NCBI RefSeq assembly: GCF_003026285.1
Contig: NZ_PYOD01000016.1
Location: 34,778 to 98,777, forward strand
Length of the DNA: 64,000 nt
From: Photobacterium profundum
Lineage (GTDB): Bacteria > Pseudomonadota > Gammaproteobacteria > Enterobacterales > Vibrionaceae
Direction of reading: 5' to 3'
In this document: positions 40,670 through 50,080 of the stretch, piece after piece
How positions within the stretch are numbered: position 1 is the stretch's first letter
How the letters are laid out: each line of letters starts with the position of its first letter
The notes under the pieces: model-generated
Database searches by the model: none
Told to the model about the DNA's origin: nothing
The model's input: the letters and a program-made list of their open reading frames with translations, nothing else
Translations under genes and position numbers: made by a program

Positions 40670-41548
40670 TCAGTGTACCTGATCGCTATCATTCTTCGCG
40701 GCATTCTCGTGAAGTGCTGCTACATCAATGCTATCAAAGTCATAACTGGTACCACAGTAGTCACAATGCAGTGAGATTTTCCCTTCATCTGCGATGATTT
40801 TTTCTACTTCAATACGTTCAATTGAACAGATTGCTGATGCGCTACGTTCGCGTGAACAACCACAGTGAAATTCGACAAGTTGAGGGTCAAATAATTTCAC
40901 CTCTTCTTGGTGATAAAGGCGGTAAAGTACATCTTGCGCATCTAAACTAAACAGCTCTTCGTTTTTTACTGTTTCTGTTAATTGTTCAAGGTGTTCAAAA
41001 TCACCCTCTTGGCCTTGACCATCAGGTAGTATTTGCAGCAGCATTCCTGCCGCTTTTGCATTACCTTCAAATTCACCCGTACGTAAAATGATACGTGTTT
41101 TTAGTTGCTCTGAATTTGCGAAGTAACCTTCAAGTGATTCAGCAAGAGTATCCCCTTCTAAACCAACCACACCTTGGTAACGCTCGCCTTTCGTTGGCGT
41201 GATAGTAATAACGAGGTGGCCTTTACCAATAACATCGTGAATTGTTCCGTCTGTAGGTACTTCACCTTCCCAACGAGCAACACCACGCATTTTCTGCTCA
41301 TGATCGCCATTGATAACAGCAAGGCGAACAGGACCATCACCTTGAAGTTGGACAGTGATAGAACCTTCAAATTTTAATGTGGCAGTTAACAGGCTTGTTG
41401 CCACCAGCAATTCGCCTAATAATTTTTGTACCGGCGCAGGGTATTCCTTACTAGCAATGATTTGCTGATAAGTGTTGCCCAGTTGTACGAGCTCACCACG
41501 TACAGATACACCTTCAAATAGGTAACGGTACAGATTATCGTTTGTCAT
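40670..41548 (-). CDS. hslO: Redox-regulated chaperone Hsp33
   Basis: 292 aa (E. coli 292). Zinc-locked holdase chaperone activated by oxidants plus heat. The C-terminal redox switch has both cysteine pairs, CGC (FHCGCSRER) and CDYC (HCDYCGTSYDF), and the N-terminal core has LGELLVATSLLTATLKFEGSIT and GDGPVRLAVING. Encoded just downstream of hslR (109-bp gap), same strand. Confidence 0.97.
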   Translation of the reverse strand: MTNDNLYRYLFEGVSVRGELVQLGNTYQQIIASKEYPAPVQKLLGELLVATSLLTATLKFEGSITVQLQGDGPVRLAVINGDHEQKMRGVARWEGEVPTDGTIHDVIGKGHLVITITPTKGERYQGVVGLEGDTLAESLEGYFANSEQLKTRIILRTGEFEGNAKAAGMLLQILPDGQGQEGDFEHLEQLTETVKNEELFSLDAQDVLYRLYHQEEVKLFDPQLVEFHCGCSRERSASAICSIERIEVEKIIADEGKISLHCDYCGTSYDFDSIDVAALHENAAKNDSDQVH

Positions 41549-41657
41549 TAGCGTGTATTCTCCAGCCGGTAAAATAGTTAGAACAATGCATTTAGGATTT
41601 TATTCAGACGATTTCATTCATCTTATGAAACTTTTTCTGTAATTGAGACCTAATAGA

Positions 41658-42068
41658 TTACTCATTGATGTTCTTGAATTTAATGATATCGCGTCGTTGC
41701 TTTTTATCTGGGCGTTTTTCAGGGCTAGGACTACCAAAAGCATTTAACTTACGCATTTCAGCATTCTGATTTCGTAGCTTGAGGCTTTCAGTGGTTTCCT
41801 CGTATAAGGTTTGTGCTTCAGGGGCACCACGACGAACGGTTGATAATTTCTCAATCGTAATGGTTTTCTCTTCGTTGCCCTGCCTTACGCGAACTTCTGC
41901 ACCCACTTCAACGATTTTGCTTGGTTTAGAGCGTTGACCGTTGTAATGCACTTTTCCGCCATCGATCATGTTACGAGCGATTGAGCGTGTTTTGTAAAAC
42001 CGTGCAGCCCATAACCATTTATCAAGACGCACTTGAAGAGTGTCTGAGTTTGATGATTGATGACTCAC
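41658..42068 (-). CDS. hslR: Ribosome-associated heat-shock protein Hsp15
   Basis: 136 aa (E. coli 133). The S4 RNA-binding domain lies at about 10-70 (QVRLDKWLWAARFYKTRSIA, MIDGGKVHYNGQRSKPSKIV, GAEVRVRQGNEEKTI), followed by a basic C-terminal tail (KRPDKKQRRDIIKFK). Rescues 50S subunits carrying nascent chains. AAGGAGCTCGTTGTG upstream is a strong Shine-Dalgarno. Probably cotranscribed with hslO; divergent from gspC. Confidence 0.96.
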   Translation of the reverse strand: MSHQSSNSDTLQVRLDKWLWAARFYKTRSIARNMIDGGKVHYNGQRSKPSKIVEVGAEVRVRQGNEEKTITIEKLSTVRRGAPEAQTLYEETTESLKLRNQNAEMRKLNAFGSPSPEKRPDKKQRRDIIKFKNINE

Positions 42069-42315
42069 AACGAGCTCCTTACCCTAAAAAGGGCGCTAAA
42101 AGTAGCATATTAAGTTTAGTAAATGGAGATATTGACGGGATATTTCAATGTTAAATAGACAATTAATTCTCTGCTACAGTTAGACTATTGATCGTTATTA
42201 CTTTTTTTTCGTGATCTCGGTGGATATATTTCATGATTTTATTGGCGCAGCTCTGCCTTAATGCGAACTGAACAGGTATCCTGTCAGGTCTGCCTTATGT
42301 ACAGCTTTTAGTGAA

Positions 42316-43224
42316 ATGGACTTAAGAATGGTTGCAACAAAGTGGTTAGAAACGCTTTATACAAAGCGCCCATTGTCAGCGAAAACATTAACACAAATAA
42401 CGACATGGTTATTAATCGTGATGTTGGCATGGATATTAGGACGATTGTTATGGTCATTCATTCAACCTGTAGACAATCTAGCACCTTGGCAAATGAAAGT
42501 AGCTTCAGTGTCTGGAGGGAATACATCAGCATTTCAAGTTTCTGATGTGCTAGCAATGAACTTATTTGGTCAATATCAACAAAATGCCCCTGTCATTAAA
42601 CAACAACCCGTTAAGCAAGATGCGCCACAGACCAGTTTGAATTTAACGTTAGTGGGTGTAGTTGCGAGTAATCGCGCTGAAACGACATTAGCGGTAATCA
42701 CTAACCGCGGTAAGCAAAATACCTATGGTTTAAATGAAGCGATTGATGGTACCCGTGCAACATTACAGGCTGTGTATGTTGATCGCGTTATTATTCGAAA
42801 TAGCGGTCGTGATGAAACATTGATGTTGGATGGTGTTAAGTTTGGTCAATCACAACCTCAGCAGCCAGCTAGAAGCAAATCGAAACCGGTTGAAACGGCA
42901 AAGGCTGCACCTTCATCAGAGTTAGATCAAATTAAAAAGGACATTCTAGAGAAGCCCCAAAACCTCTTTACCTATATTCGCCTGTCTCAGGTGAAAAGGG
43001 ATAATGAGCTGGTGGGGTATCGTGTTAATCCCGGTAAAGATAGGGTGTTATTTGATGCTGTTGGTCTAAAGGCTAATGATTTAGCGGTTAGTTTAAATGG
43101 TAGTGATTTAACAGACCCTACGGTAATGGCAAAATTATGGACCGAGTTATCTGAAGCTACTGACTTTACATTAACCGTAGAGCGAGAAGGCCAATTACAC
43201 GATATTTATATTGAATTGCAATAG
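42316..43224 (+). CDS. gspC: Type II secretion system protein GspC
   Basis: 302 aa. Inner-membrane clamp connecting the inner-membrane platform to the secretin. One N-terminal transmembrane helix (TQITTWLLIVMLAWILGRLLW), the HR domain (APQTSLNLTLVGVVASNRAETTLAVI) that binds GspD N0, a Gln/Pro/Ser linker, and a C-terminal PDZ-like domain (LVGYRVNPGKDRVLFDAVGLKANDLAVSLNGSDLTD). First gene of a twelve-gene cluster. Start ATG 42316; an ATG four codons later is equally possible. Confidence 0.95.
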   Translation: MDLRMVATKWLETLYTKRPLSAKTLTQITTWLLIVMLAWILGRLLWSFIQPVDNLAPWQMKVASVSGGNTSAFQVSDVLAMNLFGQYQQNAPVIKQQPVKQDAPQTSLNLTLVGVVASNRAETTLAVITNRGKQNTYGLNEAIDGTRATLQAVYVDRVIIRNSGRDETLMLDGVKFGQSQPQQPARSKSKPVETAKAAPSSELDQIKKDILEKPQNLFTYIRLSQVKRDNELVGYRVNPGKDRVLFDAVGLKANDLAVSLNGSDLTDPTVMAKLWTELSEATDFTLTVEREGQLHDIYIELQ

Positions 43225-43266
43225 TGGTTCAACAGCGAAACACGCGATTAAGCGCAGGAGTTTTTT

Positions 43267-45279
43267 GTGAAAAAATGGATGAGTAAAAGCGCCCTGTTTT
43301 TAGCAGGTAGTTTGCTATGTAGCTCAGTGATGGCCAGTGAATTTAGTGCCAGTTTTAAAGGAACTGATATTCAAGAGTTCATTAATATTGTAGGGCGAAA
43401 TCTACAAAAAACGATCATTGTCGATCCTGCAGTACGTGGGCAAGTCAATGTGCGTAGTTATGACCTTCTAAATGACGAACAATATTATCAATTCTTTTTA
43501 AATGTTTTAGAAGTGTATGGTTTTGCTGTTGTTGAAATGGATAACGGCGTACTTAAAGTAATTCGTGATAAAGACGCGAAGACATCTGCAATCCCAGTCG
43601 TTGATGGTAAAGATAAAGTCTCTGGTGATGAAGTCGTCACCCGTGTGATTGCGGTGCGTAATGTGTCGGTGCGTGAGCTTTCTCCGTTGTTGCGTCAGTT
43701 AAATGATAATGCGGGGGCTGGTAACGTGGTGCATTACGACCCTGCAAATATCATTATGATTACGGGGCGTGCCGCGGTGGTGAACCGTTTGGCTGAAATC
43801 ATTGAACGGGTCGACCGTGCTGGTGATAAAGAAGTGGATGTTGTTGAGTTGCGTAATGCTTCGGCAGCAGAAATGGTACGCATCGTCGATGCATTAAATA
43901 AAAGTGCAGACGCCAAATCAACACCTGGGTTTTTACAGCCTAAAGTGGTTGCTGATGAGCGTACTAATGCCGTGTTGTTATCGGGTGATCCTCAAGTCAG
44001 AAAGCGTCTACGTAAGTTGATTAATCAGCTGGATAAAGAGATGGCAACCTCGGGTAATAATCGGGTTATCTACCTGAAGTATGCTAATGCCGAAGATATG
44101 GTTGATGTGCTCAAAGGTGTGTCAGATAACCTCCAGGCTGAAAAGCAAGGCGCAAGTAAAAAACCTGTTGGAAGCAGTAAAGGGGAGGTGATGATCTCTG
44201 CCCATACCGGAACAAATTCCCTTATCGTGACCGCACCGCCAGATATTATGCGTGCGTTAGAAAGCATTATTGCTCAGTTAGATATTCGTCGTGCGCAGGT
44301 ACTGATTGAAGCCATGATTGTTGAATTATCTGAAGGTGATGGTATTAACTTCGGGGTGCAGTATGGTTCAGAAGATGGTGGCGTTATTCAATTTGGTAAC
44401 TCGGGTGTACCCATTTCCCAATACGCAATTGGTTTGCAAGAAGCGCAAGATGTACCAGGATCTACAGTAACTGACGTTAACGGTAATGTGACGGTTAATG
44501 AACCAACTCAAGGTGATTTCTCTACGTTAGCAAGTGTGCTTGGCGGCGTTAACGGTGCAGCAATGGGTATCGTGCTAGGTGACTGGACGATGTTGGTGAA
44601 TGCTGTCGCCACAGACAGTAATTCGAACATCCTGTCATCACCAAGTATTACGGTGATGGATAACGGTGAAGCATCGTTTATTGTCGGTGAAGAAGTGCCA
44701 GTGGTAACCGGTTCGACTTCAAGTTCAAGCAATGATAATCCCTTCCAAACGGTGGAACGTAAAGAAGTCGGTATCAAGCTAAATGTCACCCCGCAAATTA
44801 ATGAAGGTGACTCTGTTCAGCTTAAAATTGAGCAAGAAGTGTCAAGTGTATTAGGTGCAAGTGGTGCCGTGGATGTGCGTTTTGCCAAGCGTCAAATTAA
44901 TACCTCGGTGCTGGTTCAAGATGGACAGATGATTGCTTTAGGCGGTTTGATCAGCGAAGAAACCAAAGAGAGTGAATCCAAGGTTCCTATCTTAGGGGAT
45001 ATTCCATTCTTGGGCTTCTTGTTTAAATCGACCAATACGACCACAGCAAAAACGAACTTGATGGTATTCATTAAGCCAACCATTATTCGCGATGGTGTGA
45101 CTGCTGATGGCCTTACTCAGCGTAAATATAACTACATTCGTGCAGAGCAATTGTATAAAGCCGACCAAGGCTTAAACTTAATGCCAAATACAAAAACACC
45201 CGTATTGCCTAAGTTTGGTGAGAATATTGAACTACCGCCAGAAGTCCGTGCCTTTGTTGCGCAGCTGGAGAATCAGTAA
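43267..45279 (+). CDS. gspD: Type II secretion secretin GspD
   Basis: 670 aa, GTG start with GCAGGAG seven bases upstream. Signal peptide MKKWMSKSALFLAGSLLCSS (cleavage near VMA). N0 (FSASFKGTDIQEFINIVGRN), N1-N3 repeats (VIAVRNVSVRELSPLLRQL, DVVELRNASAAEMVRIVDAL, RVIYLKYANAEDMVDVLKGV), and the secretin core (AQVLIEAMIVELSEGDGINFGVQ, SPSITVMDNGEASFIVGEEVPV, VPILGDIPFLGFLFKS). Forms the outer-membrane pore. The stop overlaps the gspE start (TAATG). Confidence 0.98.
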   Translation: MKKWMSKSALFLAGSLLCSSVMASEFSASFKGTDIQEFINIVGRNLQKTIIVDPAVRGQVNVRSYDLLNDEQYYQFFLNVLEVYGFAVVEMDNGVLKVIRDKDAKTSAIPVVDGKDKVSGDEVVTRVIAVRNVSVRELSPLLRQLNDNAGAGNVVHYDPANIIMITGRAAVVNRLAEIIERVDRAGDKEVDVVELRNASAAEMVRIVDALNKSADAKSTPGFLQPKVVADERTNAVLLSGDPQVRKRLRKLINQLDKEMATSGNNRVIYLKYANAEDMVDVLKGVSDNLQAEKQGASKKPVGSSKGEVMISAHTGTNSLIVTAPPDIMRALESIIAQLDIRRAQVLIEAMIVELSEGDGINFGVQYGSEDGGVIQFGNSGVPISQYAIGLQEAQDVPGSTVTDVNGNVTVNEPTQGDFSTLASVLGGVNGAAMGIVLGDWTMLVNAVATDSNSNILSSPSITVMDNGEASFIVGEEVPVVTGSTSSSSNDNPFQTVERKEVGIKLNVTPQINEGDSVQLKIEQEVSSVLGASGAVDVRFAKRQINTSVLVQDGQMIALGGLISEETKESESKVPILGDIPFLGFLFKSTNTTTAKTNLMVFIKPTIIRDGVTADGLTQRKYNYIRAEQLYKADQGLNLMPNTKTPVLPKFGENIELPPEVRAFVAQLENQ

Positions 45280-46778
45280 TGGATATCGGTAGCATGGAAG
45301 ACACGGCAATATCGTTGTTCCGTCTGCCATTTTCATTTGCGAAGCGTCACAGTGTTGTGCTTGAAGCCAGTGAAAGTGGTTGGACGTTATCCTATAGCGG
45401 ACAACTTTCTGCGGTTGTCTTAGCGGAAGTTCGGCGTGTTGTTGGAAGTGGCTTTACGCCAATAGAATTGACCAGTAAAGAGTTTGAATTAAAACTCACT
45501 GAAGCGTATCAGCGTGGTTCTTCTGAAGCACGGCAGTTAATGGAAGATTTAGGTGCCGATGATGATTTTTTCTCGCTTGCCGAAGATTTACCTGAGACCG
45601 AAGACTTATTGGAATCGGAAGATGACGCACCAATCATTAAATTGATTAATGCCATGTTAGCAGAAGCGATCAAAGAAGCTGCGTCAGATATCCATATTGA
45701 AACCTTTGAGAAAGCATTATCAATTCGTTTCCGTGTTGATGGTGTATTACGTGAAGTGCTACAACCTAGTCGCAAGTTGGCACCGTTGTTGGTTTCACGT
45801 ATTAAGGTAATGGCACGCCTTGATATTGCAGAAAAACGGGTGCCTCAAGATGGTCGTATTTCACTACGAATTGGTGGTCGTGCGGTAGATGTCCGTGTAT
45901 CGACAATGCCATCATCGCATGGTGAGCGTGTTGTATTACGTTTGCTTGATAAAAATGCGACCCGACTTGATCTACATAGTTTGGGTATGACGGCAGAGAA
46001 CCATAAAACTTTCCGTCATATTATCCAGCGTCCACACGGTATTATTCTTGTAACTGGTCCGACTGGTTCGGGTAAGTCCACCACCTTGTATGCCGGTTTA
46101 CAGGAGCTGAATAGTCAAGAAAGTAATATTCTTACCGTTGAAGATCCGATTGAATTTGATATCGATGGAATAGGGCAAACACAGGTTAATACCAAAGTTG
46201 ATATGACGTTTGCTCGTGGTTTGAGGGCTATCTTACGTCAGGATCCAGATGTCGTTATGATAGGTGAAATCCGAGATTTAGAAACGGCCTCGATTGCTGT
46301 TCAAGCATCTCTCACCGGTCACATGGTGTTATCAACCTTACACACTAATACTGCGATTGGTGCGATTACTCGATTACGTGATATGGGCATCGAGCCTTTC
46401 TTGGTTTCATCGTCATTGTTAGGGGTGTTGGCTCAGCGTTTAGTCCGTACTTTATGTGTACAGTGCCGAGAGCCTTATGAGGCGAATCCCGAGCAGAAGA
46501 AACTCTTTAATATCAGTCCTGATGAGCCATTAACGTTATATCATGCTGTAGGTTGTGAACACTGTAATAACAAAGGCTATCGTGGTCGTACTGGCATCCA
46601 TGAGCTGTTATTGATTGATGATAACGTTCAAGAGCTTATCCACTCTGAAGCGGGTGAGCAGTCGATTGAAAAAGTTATTCGAGAGTATACGCCAAGTATT
46701 CGAGATGACGGTTTAGCCAAAGTTAAACGCGGTATCACGACACTTGAAGAAGTGATGCGTGTCACCAAGGAGGGCTAA
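45279..46778 (+). CDS. gspE: Type II secretion ATPase GspE
   Basis: 499 aa. Cytoplasmic ATPase powering pseudopilus assembly. The N-terminal GspL-binding region is followed by Walker A GPTGSGKS (260-267), Asp box ILTVEDPIEFDIDG, Walker B LRQDPDVVMIGEIRD, His box (LTGHMVLSTLHTN) and a four-cysteine zinc site (CVQC ... CEHC) near 397-430. One-base TAATG overlaps with both neighbours indicate coupled translation. Confidence 0.98.
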   Translation: MDIGSMEDTAISLFRLPFSFAKRHSVVLEASESGWTLSYSGQLSAVVLAEVRRVVGSGFTPIELTSKEFELKLTEAYQRGSSEARQLMEDLGADDDFFSLAEDLPETEDLLESEDDAPIIKLINAMLAEAIKEAASDIHIETFEKALSIRFRVDGVLREVLQPSRKLAPLLVSRIKVMARLDIAEKRVPQDGRISLRIGGRAVDVRVSTMPSSHGERVVLRLLDKNATRLDLHSLGMTAENHKTFRHIIQRPHGIILVTGPTGSGKSTTLYAGLQELNSQESNILTVEDPIEFDIDGIGQTQVNTKVDMTFARGLRAILRQDPDVVMIGEIRDLETASIAVQASLTGHMVLSTLHTNTAIGAITRLRDMGIEPFLVSSSLLGVLAQRLVRTLCVQCREPYEANPEQKKLFNISPDEPLTLYHAVGCEHCNNKGYRGRTGIHELLLIDDNVQELIHSEAGEQSIEKVIREYTPSIRDDGLAKVKRGITTLEEVMRVTKEG

Positions 46779-48010
46779 TGGCTGCATTTGAATATAAGGC
46801 GTTAGACGCAAAAGGTCGTCAGAAAAAAGGCGTGCTTGAAGGCGATCATGCTCGCCAGGTTAGACAGCAGCTACGCGAAAAAGGATTGATGCCGGTTGAA
46901 GTTGTGCAAACAGAAACGCGTAGTTCAGCCCAAAAAGTGGGAACGAGTAGTACTAAATTTCAATTTCGCCGTGGGATCAGTACCAATGAATTATCGCTTG
47001 TCACACGCCAACTAGCCACACTGGTTCAAGCGGGTATGCCTCTTGAAGAATGTTTAAAAGCGGTTGGTGAACAAAACGAAAAACCACGATTGCGTAATAT
47101 GCTATTAGCCGTACGTTCTCGGGTTGTTGAAGGGTATACCTTGTCAGACAGTATGGCGGAATATCCTCATATTTTTGATCAGCTCTTTCGTGCCATGGTG
47201 GCTGCCGGTGAGAAGTCGGGTCACTTAGATACCGTCTTAAACCGTTTGGCTGATTACACTGAAAATCGTCAAAAAATGCGTAGCAAGCTTCAGCAAGCAA
47301 TGATTTATCCGACCATGCTAACGTTGGTGGCGGTTGCCGTTGTCGCATTTTTGCTGGCAACAGTTGTGCCTAAAATTGTTGATCAGTTTGTCCAGATGGG
47401 GCAAAAGCTGCCAACCATTACCGAAGTATTATTAGCAGCCAGTAACTTTGTTCAAAATTGGGGCATCGTTGTGGTTATTGTGATTATTTCGATTATTGTG
47501 TTGATCAAAAGTGCATTAAAAAAACCTGTATTTAGATTGAAGTGGGATCGCTGGGTATTGCACATTCCAGTGATCGGTAAGGTTGCTCGTGGTCTGAACA
47601 CGTCTCGCTTTGCGCGTACTCTTTCGATATGTACATCGAGTGCAATTCCACTGCTTGATGGGATGAAAGTCGCTTCAGATGTAATGACCAATACGTGGGT
47701 AAATAAGCAGATTATTGCAGCTTCAGATAAAGTACGTGAAGGTGCAAGCCTGCGTATTTCGCTTGAACAAACCAAATTATTTCCGCCTATGATGTTGCAC
47801 ATGATAGCCAGTGGTGAACGAAGCGGTGAGTTGGAGCAAATGTTGACCCGTGCTGCAGATAACCAAGATCGTGATTTTGAATCTTTGGTGAATATGGCGC
47901 TGGGTGTTTTTGAACCATTATTGATTGTCGCGATGGCTGGCATTGTTATGTTTATTGTCATCGCTACGTTAATGCCAATTATCGAATTGAATAATATGGT
48001 TGGTATGTAG
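46778..48010 (+). CDS. gspF: Type II secretion inner-membrane platform protein GspF
   Basis: 410 aa, two cytoplasmic four-helix domains and three membrane segments (MIYPTMLTLVAVAVVAFLLATVVP, NWGIVVVIVIISIIVLIKSAL, EPLLIVAMAGIVMFIVIATLMPI). Typical MAAFEYKALDAKGRQKKGVLEGD start and LVTRQLATLVQAGMPLEECL, MVAAGEKSGHLD and MIASGERSGELEQML signatures. Start overlaps the gspE stop. Confidence 0.98.
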   Translation: MAAFEYKALDAKGRQKKGVLEGDHARQVRQQLREKGLMPVEVVQTETRSSAQKVGTSSTKFQFRRGISTNELSLVTRQLATLVQAGMPLEECLKAVGEQNEKPRLRNMLLAVRSRVVEGYTLSDSMAEYPHIFDQLFRAMVAAGEKSGHLDTVLNRLADYTENRQKMRSKLQQAMIYPTMLTLVAVAVVAFLLATVVPKIVDQFVQMGQKLPTITEVLLAASNFVQNWGIVVVIVIISIIVLIKSALKKPVFRLKWDRWVLHIPVIGKVARGLNTSRFARTLSICTSSAIPLLDGMKVASDVMTNTWVNKQIIAASDKVREGASLRISLEQTKLFPPMMLHMIASGERSGELEQMLTRAADNQDRDFESLVNMALGVFEPLLIVAMAGIVMFIVIATLMPIIELNNMVGM

Positions 48011-48032
48011 TTTTTCCCTTGGAGGTTTTTTC

Positions 48033-48467
48033 ATGCAACGTAAACAACGCGGCTTCACGCTGTTAGAGGTTATGGTCGTTATCGTTATTCTTGGTGTATT
48101 AGCCAGTTTAGTGGTACCGAACCTATTAGGTAATAAAGAGAAAGCGGATCAACAAAAAGCCGTTACCGATATCAGTGCATTAGAGCAATCGTTAGACATG
48201 TATAAGTTGGATAACAGTGTTTATCCAACGACCGATCAAGGTCTAGAGGCATTAGTCTCTATGCCTTCGTCATCGCCAGAGCCACGTAACTATCGTGATG
48301 GCGGCTACATTCGTCGTTTACCTAAAGATCCTTGGGGTTACGATTACCAATACGTGATGCCGGGTGAGCATGGTCCTATTGATATCTTTAGCTTAGGTGC
48401 TGATGGTCAAGAGGGCGGTGAAGGTAATAATACTGATATTGGCAACTGGAACATGTTGGACTTTTAA
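48033..48467 (+). CDS. gspG: Major pseudopilin GspG
   Basis: 144 aa from ATG 48033, preceded by GGAGG seven bases upstream; the longer ORF overlapping gspF is not used. Prepilin leader MQRKQRG cut before Phe8 (FTLLEVMVVIVILGVLASLV, with Glu at +5). The C-terminal calcium-binding loop region of major pseudopilins is visible (YPTTDQGLEALV, DPWGYDYQYVMPGEHG, DIFSLGADGQEGG). The leader needs a GspO/PilD peptidase, which is not encoded in this cluster. Confidence 0.98.
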   Translation: MQRKQRGFTLLEVMVVIVILGVLASLVVPNLLGNKEKADQQKAVTDISALEQSLDMYKLDNSVYPTTDQGLEALVSMPSSSPEPRNYRDGGYIRRLPKDPWGYDYQYVMPGEHGPIDIFSLGADGQEGGEGNNTDIGNWNMLDF

Positions 48468-48484
48468 GTCTAGCGTTTGATTAT

Positions 48485-49066
48485 ATGAAGAAACGTGTAG
48501 CGGGTTTTACCTTAATTGAAATGATGCTGGTATTGGTACTTTTGGCAACCAGTGCTGTCGCTGTCATTATTTCATTACCAGAAAGCAAAGAAGATAAGGT
48601 AAAAGACGAAGCTGCACGTTTTCATCAACTCGTTCAACTATTGGGCGAAGATGCATTACTTAATGGCGTTGATTACGGTATTCGGATTGAGCGCCATCGT
48701 TATCAGTTTCTTGAGCTAACCCGTAATGATTGGCAACCCATCAAAGAATCGAAGTTTTTTACCGAGGTTGATGTCGGCGAAGACATTAATTTAAGGGTCG
48801 AGATCGGAGGTTATTCATGGCAAGACAAAGATCGCCTGTTTAAGCCTGGTTCATTATTTGATGAAGACATGTTTGCTGAACAAACTGATAAAAATAAAAT
48901 TAAACCACCGCAGGTTGTTGTGATGGCAAGCGGTGAGTACACACCCTTTACGTTAGATTTTGAGGTTGATGGGCAAAATCAATTTTGGCACGTACAAGCT
49001 GATGAACTCGGACAGCTATTCCTGCTTCATCCCGGTGAAGAGTTAGATGTTGAGAAAAAACGATGA
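48485..49066 (+). CDS. gspH: Minor pseudopilin GspH
   Basis: 193 aa. Prepilin leader MKKRVAG cut before FTLIEMMLVLVLLATSAVAV, with Glu at +5. The C-terminal beta domain ends near FWHVQADELGQLFLLHPGEE. Contributes to the pseudopilus shaft or tip. The stop overlaps the gspI start (ATGA). Confidence 0.95.
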   Translation: MKKRVAGFTLIEMMLVLVLLATSAVAVIISLPESKEDKVKDEAARFHQLVQLLGEDALLNGVDYGIRIERHRYQFLELTRNDWQPIKESKFFTEVDVGEDINLRVEIGGYSWQDKDRLFKPGSLFDEDMFAEQTDKNKIKPPQVVVMASGEYTPFTLDFEVDGQNQFWHVQADELGQLFLLHPGEELDVEKKR

Positions 49067-49422
49067 AGCACAATCGTGGAATGACGTTATTAGAAGTGCT
49101 GGTTGCTCTAGCGATATTTGCTATCGCAGCGCTAAGTGTGATGAAAGCAGTCAGTCAGCATTTGAATACCTTAGGGTATTTAGAGCAAAAAACTTTTGCC
49201 ATTATGGTGGCTGATAATACGCTTGCCAAGGTACGCCTTTCGGGAGAGATCCCCACAACTGAAAAGCGTGGCAAATCGGAACTCGCAGGTCAAGAGTGGT
49301 ATTGGTCGGTAAAGAGTACAAAAACGGCTGATGGGTATTTACGTGCTGTTGATGTCACGGTTGCCACAGATTCAGAACGAAAGAAATCCGTTGTATCGGT
49401 AAGAACCTATGTTGCGAATTAA
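49063..49422 (+). CDS. gspI: Minor pseudopilin GspI
   Basis: 119 aa. Leader MKHNRG, with Met rather than Phe at +1, then TLLEVLVALAIFAIAALSVM. GspI often has Met at +1 and is cut normally. The body (LGYLEQKTFAIMVADNTLAKVRL, AGQEWYWSVKSTKTADG, DVTVATDSE) matches the family. Part of the GspIJK tip complex. Overlaps gspH by four bases and gspJ by 14. Confidence 0.95.
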   Translation: MKHNRGMTLLEVLVALAIFAIAALSVMKAVSQHLNTLGYLEQKTFAIMVADNTLAKVRLSGEIPTTEKRGKSELAGQEWYWSVKSTKTADGYLRAVDVTVATDSERKKSVVSVRTYVAN

Positions 49423-50080
49423 TCATCCTTGCTCTTCTCACGACTCACACTCTTCGCAGCAAGGTTTTACGTTGTTAGAGGTGTTGGTCGCCATTGCTGT
49501 TTTTGCAATGTTGAGTCTATCGGCTTACCAAGTACTGAGTAATGTTCAACTAAGCAATCAACAATCGATAGAGCACAATGATCGCTTACAGTCGATTCAA
49601 CGTGCTGTTGTCATGATGGATAACGATTTCCGTCAGATAGTGGCGCGTAGAGTTCGTACACAAGGCGAAAAGCCTAGTGATAAGTTGTTGTTGGCTAGTG
49701 AATATCTATTGGGGTCATCGAGTCAGGGAATAACATTTACGCGTGCAGGCTGGCAAAACCCTCAGCAGATGTTTCCCCGAGGTGAAAATGTACGCGTTGG
49801 CTACCGCATTATTGACGATACATTAGAGCGAGTATGGTTCCGTTATCCTGATACGGTAGTTGGCACAGAGCCTTTAGTCAGAGAGATGCTGGCGGATGTA
49901 ACCGACTTGTCGTTTCGCTTTTACAGTGATAATAAATGGACGGAAGAATGGTCGAAAGATGCCGTTTTACCAGAAGGTATTATGGTAAAAATGACGTTGG
50001 TTGACTTTGGTGATATTGAACGTGTGTATATGCTGCCAATATCTGCCTTGAGTGCTGAAAGTAATGAGGATCCAGCTTAA
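49409..50080 (+). CDS. gspJ: Minor pseudopilin GspJ
   Basis: 223 aa. The unusually long 19-residue leader (ending HSSQQG) precedes FTLLEVLVAIAVFAMLSLSA. The body has RAVVMMDNDFRQIVARRVR, GITFTRAGWQNPQQMFPRG and VRVGYRIIDDTLERVWFRYPD, the standard GspJ signature. Part of the tip complex with I and K. The start codon lies within gspI and the stop overlaps gspK. Confidence 0.96.
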   Translation: MLRINHPCSSHDSHSSQQGFTLLEVLVAIAVFAMLSLSAYQVLSNVQLSNQQSIEHNDRLQSIQRAVVMMDNDFRQIVARRVRTQGEKPSDKLLLASEYLLGSSSQGITFTRAGWQNPQQMFPRGENVRVGYRIIDDTLERVWFRYPDTVVGTEPLVREMLADVTDLSFRFYSDNKWTEEWSKDAVLPEGIMVKMTLVDFGDIERVYMLPISALSAESNEDPA